From the NCBI RefSeq assembly GCF_001418105.1, contig NZ_LIQI01000005.1, positions 1 through 64,000 of the forward strand: a stretch of DNA of 64,000 nucleotides, read 5' to 3'. The translations under genes and the position numbers were made by a program. The DNA comes from Lacinutrix himadriensis. GTDB taxonomy: Bacteria > Bacteroidota > Bacteroidia > Flavobacteriales > Flavobacteriaceae. This document shows positions 35,687 to 45,044 of this stretch, piece after piece (the stretch's first letter is position 1; each line of letters begins with the position of its first letter). The notes under the pieces were generated by a model. That model made no database searches and was not told the DNA's origin. It saw nothing but the letters and a program-made list of their open reading frames with translations.

Positions 35687-37101
35687 TTCCTTTTTAGAGT
35701 CGGAATCCAAGAAGAATCGGCAAAATAACTTTCGTTTATTTGTGTTAAATCTAAATCTGGAGAAATCATATTTTGGTTCGGTAATCCGTTAAACTCAACT
35801 TTAATATTTGTTTTAATAATTGGATTTACAATACCTCTTTCTCTCTCTAACTTCGCACTTATGTATTTTGATAGATGGACAAAAGTAAAAGGATCCTCCA
35901 ACATATGGATGTATTGATTGGTGGATACATAAGATTTTCCATCTAATTTATATGTATTGGACGTCTTTCTATCAGTAAGTGTCATACTAAACGCTGTCTC
36001 TTTTCTGTTTTGCATTTTCATACGCCAAGAAAACCGTGAAGCAATCCCTGTCCATTCTGGATTATTTGTCAATAAAACATGTCTAAATGGAAATAGTAAA
36101 TGAAAAACTACAAATACGACAATACAACATGCCATGACTTTTTTTCCTAACGACCAATCTTGTTTTTTAGTTTCAATAACAACCTTCGGCTCATTTGTTA
36201 TTTTTTGCTTTGCCAAATATTCTTTTCTTTCCTGCTTGTTTTTAAATATTTTTTTAGATGCTTTTCTCGGTATAAAAACATCTAAAAATGCTCCAACTTT
36301 TGAAGGATCCAAAAATAAAATTGTGGAGCAAATCATAAAAAACGGAAAAATCCCTATATCACTAAAAAGAACAGTACCATTAAGAAAACTGAATAGCACT
36401 ACTAAAATAATACCTAGTTTCTTTGTGCGCTTATTAATTAGTAAAAAAACAATACTTAAATCGAAAAGAACACCTCCATAAGTAATCAAATTTGTTAACA
36501 AAGATTCTGGTAAAAGCTGGTGTAAAAAGCTTTCATTTGCTTGTTTTATTATAATACTAACAAGATTGGTGTCTAACCAGTTTGATGAAAGTTTTGCGAT
36601 ACCTCCAAAAAAATAAGGAAGAGCAATTAAAAACATCAAAATATACTGATTCCAAGCTGGAATTGTGTTAATCATTTCTTTTTTTGAAAACTTAGAACGC
36701 AAGCTATATTTTTTATCTGCATCCATAAATATCATTACAAAGGCAATTAAAGCAACTAAATATAAATGATTATTATATAAGGTTTTGTCGATAAAAGTAA
36801 AATAAGAAAAACCTAGAAAGAAAAATATCATGGCATAACGGTACAAAAAACCAATCGTAATTAATATGGCTGAAACAAACATTCCAAAGTGAATAGTCTT
36901 TAAGAAACCAATAGATAGAGGTTTTAAAAATGAAAAACCAGAATATGGAAATAGCACTTCTGGACCAGCCATAAACTGAAAAGTATAATCTATTTCATAA
37001 TAGTACATCATTTGATATACCATAAAACAACCAAAAATAATTCGGAAAAAACTTACAACAGATATATCTATTCTTTTAAATAGAAAATTATATAAAAACA
37101 T
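35683..37101 (-). CDS. Vitamin K-dependent gamma-carboxylase homologue (HTTM domain membrane protein)
   Basis: 472 residues with several transmembrane helices over about residues 12-275 and another near 325. The segments match the VKGC/HTTM family in order: FRIIFGCFMVYQ, MAGPEVLFPYSGF, FTFIDKTLYNNHLYL (Asp105-Lys106-Thr107, Asn110-Asn111-His112), FMDADKKYSLRS, YFFGGIAKLSSNWLDTN, YGGVLFDLSIVFLL and LFSDIGIFPFFMI. Animal gamma-carboxylases carry the same DKTxxNNHxYL and FMDA blocks, the former near the catalytic lysine. Some bacterial homologues were reported to be epoxidase-active or acquired by transfer. Its substrate is unknown and no Gla-rich partner is seen nearby. The C-terminal soluble part (about 340-472) is family-like. 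Function call moderate, family call good. Confidence 0.82.
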   Translation of the reverse strand: MFLYNFLFKRIDISVVSFFRIIFGCFMVYQMMYYYEIDYTFQFMAGPEVLFPYSGFSFLKPLSIGFLKTIHFGMFVSAILITIGFLYRYAMIFFFLGFSYFTFIDKTLYNNHLYLVALIAFVMIFMDADKKYSLRSKFSKKEMINTIPAWNQYILMFLIALPYFFGGIAKLSSNWLDTNLVSIIIKQANESFLHQLLPESLLTNLITYGGVLFDLSIVFLLINKRTKKLGIILVVLFSFLNGTVLFSDIGIFPFFMICSTILFLDPSKVGAFLDVFIPRKASKKIFKNKQERKEYLAKQKITNEPKVVIETKKQDWSLGKKVMACCIVVFVVFHLLFPFRHVLLTNNPEWTGIASRFSWRMKMQNRKETAFSMTLTDRKTSNTYKLDGKSYVSTNQYIHMLEDPFTFVHLSKYISAKLERERGIVNPIIKTNIKVEFNGLPNQNMISPDLDLTQINESYFADSSWIPTLKRN

Positions 37102-37238
37102 AGGAGAACAAAATTGTTATATCTCAAATATAGTTTTTTTGAAATAAAATGTAAGACAACCATAAAGACAGAATAAAAATTAATCTTGAAAACGTATCTT
37201 CTTATTCATTTGTTCATGTAGTATTAAACCTTTTGAAG

Positions 37239-37269
37239 AAAAGCAAGTCTAACTACAAAACTTGCTTTT
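37239..37269 (+). terminator. Terminator-like hairpin directly before the TlpA-like start codon
   Basis: AAAAGCAAGT (37239-37248) and ACTTGCTTTT (37260-37269) form a 10-bp perfect stem with an 11-base loop and a T run, ending 6 bp before the ATG at 37276. It may be a leader attenuator or a boundary hairpin. A near-identical stem closes the operon at 38606-38641. Confidence 0.6.
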
Positions 37270-37275
37270 TATTAA

Positions 37276-37809
37276 ATGATCTCACTTATAAATAAAAACG
37301 CTATTTACTTAGCAATCCTATTATGTTTGTGCTTTAGTTGTAAAGAAAAGAATTCGGCAACAAACAAAACAACTACACCTTCGGTAACGACAATTGGTGA
37401 TATCCCTATTTACGATTTTAACGACCTAGAACCACTTCTATACACAAACACGAATAAAACCTATATCATAAATTTTTGGGCGATGTGGTGTGCTCCTTGC
37501 GTAAAAGAGCTTCCTTATATTCAGGAATATGCGGACAAAAATCCGGACGTAGAAGTTTTATTGGTAAGTATGGATTTTATAAAAGATATAGACACCAAAC
37601 TCAAGCCTTTTCTAAAAGAAAGAAATATCACTTCTAAAGTTATTTTATTAGATGATCCTGATGCTAATAGTTGGATTGACAAAGTGAATCCGGATTGGTC
37701 TGGAGCAATTCCTTTTACCATAATATTTAATAATAAAACCCGTAAATTTTACGAGCGTTCTTTTGAAAACTTAAAAGATCTTGAAAAACAAATAACTACA
37801 AATTTTTAA
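37276..37809 (+). CDS. TlpA-like thioredoxin lipoprotein
   Basis: 177 residues. A lipobox, LCFSC (Cys22), is followed by a thioredoxin domain: INFWAMWCAPCVKELPYI (Cys72-Ala-Pro-Cys75), EVLLVSMDF, and GAIPFTIIF with the cis-Pro. It is probably a membrane-tethered periplasmic disulfide oxidoreductase of the TlpA/ResA group. It is first in a two-gene unit: the next gene starts 21 bp after its stop and encodes another thioredoxin-fold lipoprotein. A terminator-like hairpin lies just before its start. Confidence 0.9.
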   Translation: MISLINKNAIYLAILLCLCFSCKEKNSATNKTTTPSVTTIGDIPIYDFNDLEPLLYTNTNKTYIINFWAMWCAPCVKELPYIQEYADKNPDVEVLLVSMDFIKDIDTKLKPFLKERNITSKVILLDDPDANSWIDKVNPDWSGAIPFTIIFNNKTRKFYERSFENLKDLEKQITTNF

Positions 37810-37830
37810 TAAAACAAACCCAATTTAACA

Positions 37831-38586
37831 ATGAAAAAAATAAGTATACTAATTGCTACAATCTGCCTATCTGCTGGTATTTTAACTTCTTGTAAAAACG
37901 ATACAAGTAAAAAAACAGGAGAGGTCACAGAACACAAACAGAACGAAAAAGGTCATGGAGAACATGGAGACCATAAAGGACCTCCACCACATGGTGAAAA
38001 AGGAGATCATAAAGGACCACCTCGTGGAGGATCACCAGAACAAACAAGAACATTAGAAGAAATTGGAGGTTATAAAATTGGAGATGTAGCAGAAGATTTT
38101 TCTCTTAAAAACGTAGACGGATCTATGGTTTCTTTAGCTAGCTATAAAGATGCAAAAGGATACATTGTAACATTTACTTGTAATGGATGTCCGTTTTCCG
38201 TATTATACGAAGACCGTTTGATTGCATTAAACAATACCTATGCACCAAAAGGATATCCTGTAATTGCTATTAATGGTAATAATCATGAAAACGAAAAAGA
38301 AAGTTATGAGGCGATGCAAAAACGTTCTGAAGAAAAAGGGTTTACATTTCCTTACTTAGTAGATGAAGGACAAAAAGTATATCCAAAATTTGGAGCAGTT
38401 AGAACGCCACATATATTCTTGCTAGATAGCGATTTAAAAGTACAATATATTGGTACTATTGACGATAATGCAAAATCTCCAGAAAACGTAAAAGTGAAGT
38501 ATGTGGAAGATGCCATTGCTGCTTTAGAAAAAGGAGAAAAGCCAAATCCTAATTTTACAAAAGCGATTGGTTGCCCAATAAAATAA
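37831..38586 (+). CDS. Peroxiredoxin/thioredoxin-fold lipoprotein with His-Gly-rich linker and CNGC site
   Basis: 251 residues. Lipobox ILTSC (Cys21), then a low-complexity linker (about 36-70) with GHGEHGDHKGPPP and HGEKGDHKGPPRGG units, rich in His and plausible for metal binding. The AhpC/TSA-like domain (about 80-250) has VAEDFSLKNVDGS, FTCNGCPFSVLYEDRL (Cys117 and Cys120), NGNNHENEKESYE and RTPHIFLLDSD. The CNGCPF form is found in thioredoxin-like proteins of the periplasm. It could reduce disulfides or deliver metal; the actual role is not known. It is co-transcribed with the TlpA-like gene. Confidence 0.85.
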   Translation: MKKISILIATICLSAGILTSCKNDTSKKTGEVTEHKQNEKGHGEHGDHKGPPPHGEKGDHKGPPRGGSPEQTRTLEEIGGYKIGDVAEDFSLKNVDGSMVSLASYKDAKGYIVTFTCNGCPFSVLYEDRLIALNNTYAPKGYPVIAINGNNHENEKESYEAMQKRSEEKGFTFPYLVDEGQKVYPKFGAVRTPHIFLLDSDLKVQYIGTIDDNAKSPENVKVKYVEDAIAALEKGEKPNPNFTKAIGCPIK

Positions 38587-38605
38587 GTAGTAATTTTTAA
38601 GAAAG

Positions 38606-38643
38606 AAAAAGCAAGCATTAAGACATTAGTGCTTGCTTTTTTT
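38606..38643. terminator. Terminator after the TlpA/peroxiredoxin operon
   Basis: Stem AAAAAGCAAGCA (38606-38617) and TGCTTGCTTTTT (38630-38641) with a 12-base loop. A-rich and T-rich arms allow use from either side, since the convergent MutS-like gene ends at 38649. Confidence 0.8.
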
Positions 38644-38648
38644 ATGTT

Positions 38649-40418
38649 TTATATAATCTCCATTTTCTTCAACAAGAAACTTGCGTTCATGTTTTGGCAG
38701 ATTCCGTGTTTTAATTTGTAATCAAAAAAAAGCTCATCGTTAATAATTTCGGCATCAAAGTAGTAGTTTTTCACTTCCTCTAATTCCTTTTCAATTTCGC
38801 ACAAACTTAAATCGTGTGTTGCAATAATTCCTGTTGCGTTTTTAGAAACTAATTTTTCTACAAACTTACGCGAGCCAATGGCTTTGTCTGTAGAGTTTGT
38901 TCCTTTTAAAATTTCATCTAGTATAATAAAATAAGAATCCGTTTCTAAAGCATCTACCACAAATTTTAAGCGCGTTAATTCGCTAAAGAAATAACTACTA
39001 TCATCTGTAAGCGAATCGCTGGTACGCATGCTTGTAATCAATTTTATCGGATTGTATTTACTAGAAGTAGCACAAACAGGCAAACCAACATTTGCCATAA
39101 CAACATGTAAGGAAACCGTTCTTAAAAAGGTGCTTTTCCCTGCCATGTTTGCTCCTGTAACAATAAAAAACTGTTGATCTGTAATGCTTAAATCACTAGT
39201 TATTCGTTTGGATGCATCCAACAAAGGATGTCCTAAGTTTTTAGCTTCAATAACGATGTTATTTGAAACAATTTCTGGAAATACAAAGTCCCGATGATTA
39301 AAAGTATAATTACCTAAAGTATTGTATGCATCGAAAAAAGACACCACTTCAAACCAATGTACAACGGTTGTTTTGTATTGGGCAATCCATTGTTCAATAT
39401 GATATGCATTTTTTATATCTATCAAGAGAAAACCATTACCAAAAATGGTAGAAATTAAATTATTTCTATTGTCTAAAGCATCTATATGTTTTGAAAATTC
39501 TTTAAAAATTAAAGACGCCTTTTTTTGTTCTTGCTGAATATATTCTTGTTTGTCTTTTAATAATTTTGAAGAAAAATTTTCCGTTTCTATTTGTTGTAAT
39601 AAGGAAGCATATTGTTTAAATGTATCTTTAACCTGATCGGTATTAGCAGCTAAATCGTTTATTCTTTTTAGATATACTCCAGAAATACCAGAACCCAAGA
39701 GTAACCAAAAAACTAAAAACAAAAAGGAGATCACTTCAAAGATCCCTAAAAACAGAATTATTGCAGAACCAATAGTAAAAGCAAGAGGTATAAAACGCAT
39801 GCTTGCGGATAAAAAAGACTTGTGCTCTTGTAGCCAATCTGTAATTTTTGATGCTGGCGTTTCCGTTTTAATCAAGCTTGCTACTGCCGAGAAATGTTGT
39901 CGCCATTTTGGTTTTTCGGTTAATTCCTTAATTGCTTCTTGACGTGAATTTATCCCTTCAATATTATTTGCCGTCAGTTCCTTTACTAAATACTTTGTAC
40001 CTTCCTCTGTTGCTGTTCGATTTATAAATTGAAAAAAAGAACCTTTCCCAAAAAGGTCTACATCTAAGCTAAAAGCATGATTTGGGTCTTGAAACTGTAA
40101 GCCTTCATTTCTTTCTTTAAAATCTCCAGAAGCGATTTTTAGTTCTTCTTCATTAATGGCAACTAAAGCTTTTTTTAGGTTGTGTTGGTATTTTAAATCG
40201 GTGTATTTAGAAAGTAAATAAACAAACGCAATGATGCCAACTACCGCAATTCCTATGGCTATTTGCAGGTTACTATAAGCGAAATAAACACCAATTCCTG
40301 TAGCTATAAAAACGGATATTCTAGCAAAACTCAAGCTAGTAAGTTTCTTATATAAAGACTTAACTTCTAATTGATGTGCTTCTAATTCTTGTTTATAAAA
40401 GGTATTTGGGTTTTGCAT
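38649..40418 (-). CDS. Membrane-anchored MutS-like ATPase
   Basis: 589 residues. The N-terminus has hydrophobic segments (about 30-66, SFARISVFIATGIGVYFA and IAVVGIIAFVYLL) and a second pair about 205-245 (FIPLAFTIGSAIILFLGIFE and onward), suggesting four membrane helices. The C-terminal ~220 residues are the MutS ATPase: Walker A GANMAGKST, then SMRTSDSLTDDSSYF, Walker B FIILDEILKGTNS and IATHDLSLCEIE. There is no mismatch-recognition domain, and the clamp/core region is short. It belongs to the MutS family but is unlike repair MutS or MutS2 (no Smr domain). Its role at the membrane is unknown. It starts 3 bp after the M28 peptidase stop. Confidence 0.85.
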   Translation of the reverse strand: MQNPNTFYKQELEAHQLEVKSLYKKLTSLSFARISVFIATGIGVYFAYSNLQIAIGIAVVGIIAFVYLLSKYTDLKYQHNLKKALVAINEEELKIASGDFKERNEGLQFQDPNHAFSLDVDLFGKGSFFQFINRTATEEGTKYLVKELTANNIEGINSRQEAIKELTEKPKWRQHFSAVASLIKTETPASKITDWLQEHKSFLSASMRFIPLAFTIGSAIILFLGIFEVISFLFLVFWLLLGSGISGVYLKRINDLAANTDQVKDTFKQYASLLQQIETENFSSKLLKDKQEYIQQEQKKASLIFKEFSKHIDALDNRNNLISTIFGNGFLLIDIKNAYHIEQWIAQYKTTVVHWFEVVSFFDAYNTLGNYTFNHRDFVFPEIVSNNIVIEAKNLGHPLLDASKRITSDLSITDQQFFIVTGANMAGKSTFLRTVSLHVVMANVGLPVCATSSKYNPIKLITSMRTSDSLTDDSSYFFSELTRLKFVVDALETDSYFIILDEILKGTNSTDKAIGSRKFVEKLVSKNATGIIATHDLSLCEIEKELEEVKNYYFDAEIINDELFFDYKLKHGICQNMNASFLLKKMEII

Positions 40419-40421
40419 TTT

Positions 40422-41360
40422 TTATAATTCTATAGTATCTAATTTTTTAAAAACAGCAATAATAGTAGTTACTGCATTTTGATAAAAATTAGGGTGAATA
40501 TTCTCGTAATCGTCTGTAGGCTTATGGTAATCTTTATGGTCTTCTACGCCAAAATAAATAAAAGGAATCTTTACATCATGAAACGCGGCATGATCGGAAG
40601 ACTGGGTCCAATCATCTAATGTATCACTACCATCATGACCCATACGAAGTTTTATGTTTTCTGAAGGTTGTATACTTTTAATTGCTGGTTCCAATTGTTT
40701 GTAATGATAAGGTCCAACCGCGAATAATTCATTTTTATTATTTCGGCTAATCATATCCATATTGATATTCAGTTTGATATTTTTTACTGGAATAATAGAA
40801 TTTTTCACAAAATATTTAGAACCAACCAAACCTAGTTCTTCGGCATCTACAGCAGCTAAAATAACAGAATGTTTTGGTGGATTTTTCTGGAAGTATTCCG
40901 CGAAAGCGAACAAAGCAGAAATACCTGAAGCGTCATCATCTGCACCATTATAAATTTTCCCGCCTTTGATACCTTCGTGATCATAATGTGCAGAAAGCAC
41001 AATGTATTCTTCTGGCTTCTCCGTTCCTTTTATTAGTCCGAGAACATTAGTCCCTGCATATTCTTTACTTCTACGTGTAAAGGAAAAATGCTGTTCATAA
41101 TTTTCGGTAAGTGGTATCACTTGTAACTCTTGAAATTTATTTACGATATAGGCTTTAGCCTTTTTTGCTCCAGCGGTTCCGGTACGTCTACCTTCAAAAA
41201 CATCGGAAGACAAAACTTGCACATGATGCAATAAAGAATCTGCGTGGAACCAATTTTGTTCTAATACTTCGACTGCAATTTTTGGCGTTTCTGTTTGACC
41301 TTTACAACTTGTTAATGAGAAAAACACTAAAAATAAACTGGTGATATATCTATAATTCAT
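40422..41360 (-). CDS. M28-family zinc aminopeptidase lipoprotein
   Basis: 312 residues from ATG at 41360; an in-frame TTG at 41366 adds only two residues. Lipobox SLTSC (Cys19 from the ATG start). Metal ligands are recognisable in order: His and Asp in VLSAHYDHEG, Asp in YNGADDDASG, Glu pair in DAEELGLVG, Asp in NMDMISR and His in QSSDHAAFHD. M28 enzymes remove N-terminal residues from peptides; here the enzyme is lipid-anchored and extracytoplasmic. The MutS-like gene follows at a 3-bp gap, so the two are likely one transcript although their functions appear unrelated. Confidence 0.92.
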   Translation of the reverse strand: MNYRYITSLFLVFFSLTSCKGQTETPKIAVEVLEQNWFHADSLLHHVQVLSSDVFEGRRTGTAGAKKAKAYIVNKFQELQVIPLTENYEQHFSFTRRSKEYAGTNVLGLIKGTEKPEEYIVLSAHYDHEGIKGGKIYNGADDDASGISALFAFAEYFQKNPPKHSVILAAVDAEELGLVGSKYFVKNSIIPVKNIKLNINMDMISRNNKNELFAVGPYHYKQLEPAIKSIQPSENIKLRMGHDGSDTLDDWTQSSDHAAFHDVKIPFIYFGVEDHKDYHKPTDDYENIHPNFYQNAVTTIIAVFKKLDTIEL

Positions 41361-41390
41361 ATTCAAAAATTAAAGGTTAAAGCTAAACAA

Positions 41391-41418
41391 AAAATCTCAA
41401 GATTGCTCTTGAGATTTT
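41391..41418 (-). terminator. Terminator of the sdhCAB operon
   Basis: AAAATCTCAAG (41391-41401) and CTTGAGATTTT (41408-41418) form an 11-bp perfect stem with a 6-base loop, followed in the minus direction by T-rich sequence. Confidence 0.75.
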
Positions 41419-41440
41419 AATTTATAATGAAATCCTGAAA

Positions 41441-41467
41441 CTACACTTCGACAAGCTCAGTGTGACA
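41441..41467. repeat. Dispersed palindrome CACTTCGACAAGCTCAGTGTG
   Basis: ACACT (41443-41447) and AGTGT (41459-41463) flank TCGACAAGCTC. This form is recognisable as a common flavobacterial extragenic repeat. It lies between sdhB and its terminator. Confidence 0.6.
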
Positions 41468-41484
41468 GTTTGAGATAACAAATA

Positions 41485-42237
41485 TTATCCTTTTAAGGAT
41501 GCTTTTAAGTATTCTGAATTCATACGCGCGATGTTTTCTAAAGAAATTCCTTTAGGACATTCTACTTCGCAAGCTCCAGTATTGGTACAGTTACCAAAAC
41601 CTTCTTCATCCATTTGTTTTACCATGTTTAAAACACGATCTGTAGCCTCTACTTTACCTTGAGGTAATAATGCAAATTGTGAAACTTTCGCTCCAACAAA
41701 TAACATTGCAGATGAGTTTTTACAAGAAGCAACACAAGCACCACAACCAATACAAGTTGCAGAATCAAAAGCCGTATCTGCATCGTGTTTATTAATAGGA
41801 ATTGTATTCGCATCAATAGTATTCCCTGAAGTATTTACAGAAATAAATCCTCCAGCATGTTGAATTCTATCAAAAGAAGTTCTATCTACAATTAAATCTT
41901 TAATAACAGGAAAAGCAGTTGCTCTAAATGGTTCGATAGTAATGGTATCTCCATCTTTAAACATTCGCATATGTAATTGACACGTTGTTACAGCGCGATC
42001 TGGACCATGCGCTTCTCCGTTAATATATAAAGAACACATTCCGCAAATTCCTTCACGACAATCGTGATCGAAAGCTACTGGCTCTTCATCTTTATTTATT
42101 AACTGTTCGTTTAAAACATCTAACATTTCAAGGAAAGACATATCTGGAGAAATATCGGTGACTTTATAATCCACCATTTTCCCTTTATCACTTGCGTTTT
42201 TTTGACGCCAAATTTTCAGTGTTAAATTCATATTCAT
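41485..42237 (-). CDS. sdhB: Succinate dehydrogenase/fumarate reductase iron-sulfur subunit
   Basis: 250 residues. The N-terminal [2Fe-2S] ferredoxin domain has [22 protein letters not shown] and a later cysteine in TTCQLHMR. The C-terminal domain has [11 protein letters not shown] and [12 protein letters not shown] for the [4Fe-4S] and [3Fe-4S] clusters. It passes electrons from the flavoprotein SdhA to the membrane cytochrome b. Last gene of sdhCAB, 8 bp after sdhA. The [10 protein letters not shown] opening is typical of the Bacteroidota enzyme, which links the TCA cycle to the quinone pool. Confidence 0.96.
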   Translation of the reverse strand: MNMNLTLKIWRQKNASDKGKMVDYKVTDISPDMSFLEMLDVLNEQLINKDEEPVAFDHDCREGICGMCSLYINGEAHGPDRAVTTCQLHMRMFKDGDTITIEPFRATAFPVIKDLIVDRTSFDRIQHAGGFISVNTSGNTIDANTIPINKHDADTAFDSATCIGCGACVASCKNSSAMLFVGAKVSQFALLPQGKVEATDRVLNMVKQMDEEGFGNCTNTGACEVECPKGISLENIARMNSEYLKASLKG

Positions 42238-42245
42238 AGCTTTCC

Positions 42246-44258
42246 TTATTTGTATGATCTTTGTTTTAATTCTATATCCTTGAACTCTAAGTTCTCTTTA
42301 TGTAAAACAGCATCGCTAGGTTCTCCTTTGTATTCCCAAGCAGAAACATATGCGAAGTTTTCATCATCACGTTTTGCTTCTCCTTTTTGTTCCCCATCTA
42401 ATTCTACTGCATCTTCTCTAAAGTGTCCTCCACAAGATTCTTCTCTGTTTAAAGCATCTTTAGCGAATAATTCTCCTAATTCTAAGAAATCTGCAACACG
42501 ACCAGCTTTTGCTAATTCTTCGTTGTATTCTTCATTAGTTCCAGGAACTTTTACTTCTTTCCAGAATTGTTCTCTAAGTTCTTTAATCTCTGAAATAGCT
42601 TCGGTTAAACCCTTCACATTTCTAGACATTCCAACTTTGTTCCACATGATCTTCCCTAATTTCTTATGAAAATAATCTACAGAGTGTTGCCCTTTATTAG
42701 TAACAAAGAATTCTAATGTTTTTCTAACTTCTTTTTCCGCATCTTCAAATTCTTTAGAATCTGTTGGAATTGCTCCCGTACGAATATCATCGGATAAATA
42801 ATCACCAATAGTATAAGGTAATACAAAATAACCATCTGCTAAACCTTGCATTAAAGCCGAAGCTCCAAGTCTGTTTGCACCATGATCAGAAAAATTAGCT
42901 TCTCCAATACAGTATAAACCAGGAACGGTTGTCATTAAGTTATAATCCACCCAAACACCACCCATTGTGTAGTGTACTGCTGGATAAATCATCATTGGTG
43001 TGTTGTATGGATCTTGATCTACGATCTTCTCATACATTTGGAATAAGTTTCCGTATTTATTTTTAATTACTTCTTGCCCTAATTTTTTAACAAGCGCAGC
43101 ATCATTTTCATTTAATCCTTTAACGTGTGCAGTTTCTTTTCCGTAACGTTGAATTGCCGAAGCAAAATCTAAGAATACAGCTTCTCCAGTTGCATTAACA
43201 CCAAAACCAGCATCACAACGCTCTTTTGCTGCACGAGATGCAACATCACGAGGTACTAAGTTTCCGAATGCAGGATATCTACGTTCTAGGTAGTAATCTC
43301 TATCTTCTTCAGCTAATTCTCTAGGTTTTAATGTCCCAGATTTAATAGCCTCCACATCTTTCATGTGTTTTGGCACCCAAATACGTCCGTCATTACGTAA
43401 AGACTCAGACATTAACGTTAGTTTAGACTGATGATCTCCAGAAACAGGAATACATGTTGGGTGAATTTGCGTGTAACAAGGATTTGCAAAATAAGCACCA
43501 CGTTTGTGTGCTTTCCAAGCTGCTGTTACATTCGATCCCATCGCGTTAGTCGATAAGAAGAATACGTTACCATAACCACCAGTTCCTAAAACAACAGCAT
43601 GCGCTGAATGTCTTTCGATTTCTCCAGTAATTAAGTTACGTGTTATAATTCCACGAGCTTTTCCATCTACTTTTACAACGTCAAGCATTTCATGACGATT
43701 GTACATTTTGATTTTACCACGACCGATTTGACGGTTCATAGCAGAATATGCTCCTAATAATAATTGTTGTCCTGTTTGTCCAGCTGCGTAAAAAGTACGA
43801 GATACTAATACTCCACCAAACGAACGGTTATCTAATAACCCACCATATTCTCTTGCAAAAGGAACTCCTTGTGCAACACATTGGTCAATAATATTTGCAG
43901 ACACCTCAGCCAAACGGTATACGTTAGCTTCACGAGAACGATAATCACCACCTTTTACAGTATCATAAAATAATCTGTAGGTAGAATCACCATCTCCTTG
44001 GTAATTTTTCGCTGCGTTAATTCCTCCTTGCGCTGCAATAGAATGCGCACGTCTTGGAGAATCTTGAAAGCAAAATGCTTTTACGTTATATCCTAGCTCT
44101 GCTAAAGTAGCAGCAGCAGATCCACCAGCTAAACCTGTACCAACAATAATAACATCAATGTTACGCTTGTTTGCAGGGTTTACTAAGTCGATATGATTTT
44201 TATAGTCTGTCCATTTATCTTTAATTGGACCTTTTGGTATTTTTGAATCTAAAGCCAT
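42246..44258 (-). CDS. sdhA: Succinate dehydrogenase/fumarate reductase flavoprotein subunit
   Basis: 670 residues. FAD-binding Rossmann motif [21 protein letters not shown] near the N-terminus, covalent FAD-linked His in [20 protein letters not shown], active-site region [19 protein letters not shown], and [16 protein letters not shown]. The C-terminal cap reads [16 protein letters not shown]. It oxidises succinate to fumarate on the inner face of the cytoplasmic membrane. The long form (about 670) matches the SdhA of type B succinate:menaquinone enzymes. Central gene of the operon with sdhC 12 bp upstream and sdhB 8 bp downstream. Confidence 0.97.
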   Translation of the reverse strand: MALDSKIPKGPIKDKWTDYKNHIDLVNPANKRNIDVIIVGTGLAGGSAAATLAELGYNVKAFCFQDSPRRAHSIAAQGGINAAKNYQGDGDSTYRLFYDTVKGGDYRSREANVYRLAEVSANIIDQCVAQGVPFAREYGGLLDNRSFGGVLVSRTFYAAGQTGQQLLLGAYSAMNRQIGRGKIKMYNRHEMLDVVKVDGKARGIITRNLITGEIERHSAHAVVLGTGGYGNVFFLSTNAMGSNVTAAWKAHKRGAYFANPCYTQIHPTCIPVSGDHQSKLTLMSESLRNDGRIWVPKHMKDVEAIKSGTLKPRELAEEDRDYYLERRYPAFGNLVPRDVASRAAKERCDAGFGVNATGEAVFLDFASAIQRYGKETAHVKGLNENDAALVKKLGQEVIKNKYGNLFQMYEKIVDQDPYNTPMMIYPAVHYTMGGVWVDYNLMTTVPGLYCIGEANFSDHGANRLGASALMQGLADGYFVLPYTIGDYLSDDIRTGAIPTDSKEFEDAEKEVRKTLEFFVTNKGQHSVDYFHKKLGKIMWNKVGMSRNVKGLTEAISEIKELREQFWKEVKVPGTNEEYNEELAKAGRVADFLELGELFAKDALNREESCGGHFREDAVELDGEQKGEAKRDDENFAYVSAWEYKGEPSDAVLHKENLEFKDIELKQRSYK

Positions 44259-44270
44259 ATTAGATATTTT

Positions 44271-44945
44271 TTAGTGATTAAAATGATGAAATAATGCAAT
44301 GAAAACGAATCCTAATGGAATGATAATCGCATATGCTTTTCCGAATCCTTTTAATCCTTTTGTGTATTTATTGTTTGCTCCAACCGATTGGAATGCAGAA
44401 TTGAATCCGTGTAATAAATGTAATGCTAAGAATATAAAAGCAATACAGTATAATGCCACTCTCCAGATATCTACAAACTTGTGTTGTAGTTCTTCAAAAT
44501 ATCTAAACTCGCCATTGGCAAGTAATCCAGACATATCGCCTTGAATGTATTTTGTATTAATTTCTGGTAACCAAAAATCATAAAAGTGTAAGCAGATAAA
44601 AGCTAAAATTGCTAGTCCGCTGTAAATCATATTACGACTCATCCAGCTAGAATTAGCAGCACCATTATTTTTGGCATAGCTAATTGTACGTGCTTTTCTG
44701 TTTTTAATTTCTAGTACAAATCCCATTACAAAATGGAAAATAACACCAAAAATTAATACCGGTTGCAATAGATATTGAATTGCCCAAAAAGTTCCCATGA
44801 AATGAGAAACATCGTTAAATGCATCTGGACTGAATACCGATAACAGGTTGATTGCAAAATGTTGTAATAAGAAAATCATTAGGAAGAGTGCCGAAAGTGC
44901 CATGGCAAACTTTCTTCCAATCGAAGAATTTAAAATTCCGCTCAT
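44271..44945 (-). CDS. sdhC: Succinate dehydrogenase cytochrome b subunit
   Basis: 224 residues with five hydrophobic helices (about 12-32, 52-80, 105-125, 155-178 and 195-220). Haem-ligand histidines lie in LLQHFAIN, FHFVMGF, LHFYDFW and HLLHGFNSAF. This single five-helix subunit with two haems b is the arrangement of the type B succinate dehydrogenases, so no separate SdhD is expected. First gene of the operon, with a consensus promoter just upstream. Confidence 0.94.
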   Translation of the reverse strand: MSGILNSSIGRKFAMALSALFLMIFLLQHFAINLLSVFSPDAFNDVSHFMGTFWAIQYLLQPVLIFGVIFHFVMGFVLEIKNRKARTISYAKNNGAANSSWMSRNMIYSGLAILAFICLHFYDFWLPEINTKYIQGDMSGLLANGEFRYFEELQHKFVDIWRVALYCIAFIFLALHLLHGFNSAFQSVGANNKYTKGLKGFGKAYAIIIPLGFVFIALFHHFNH

Positions 44946-44973
44946 TATTTTGTGTAGTTAGATTATAATTACA

Positions 44974-45004
44974 CAAATATAACAAGCAACGCTAACGCAA
45001 GCAA
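44974..45004 (-). promoter_or_regulatory. sdhC: sdhCAB promoter
   Basis: Read on the minus strand, TTG (plus 45002-45004), a 20-bp spacer and TATATTTG (plus 44974-44981) match TTG-N17-23-TAnnTTTG. The sdhC start codon is about 28 bp downstream. Confidence 0.65.
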
Positions 45005-45044
45005 GTGAAAATGCCTTTTAAAAATTTATTTAGAATGGATTTAA

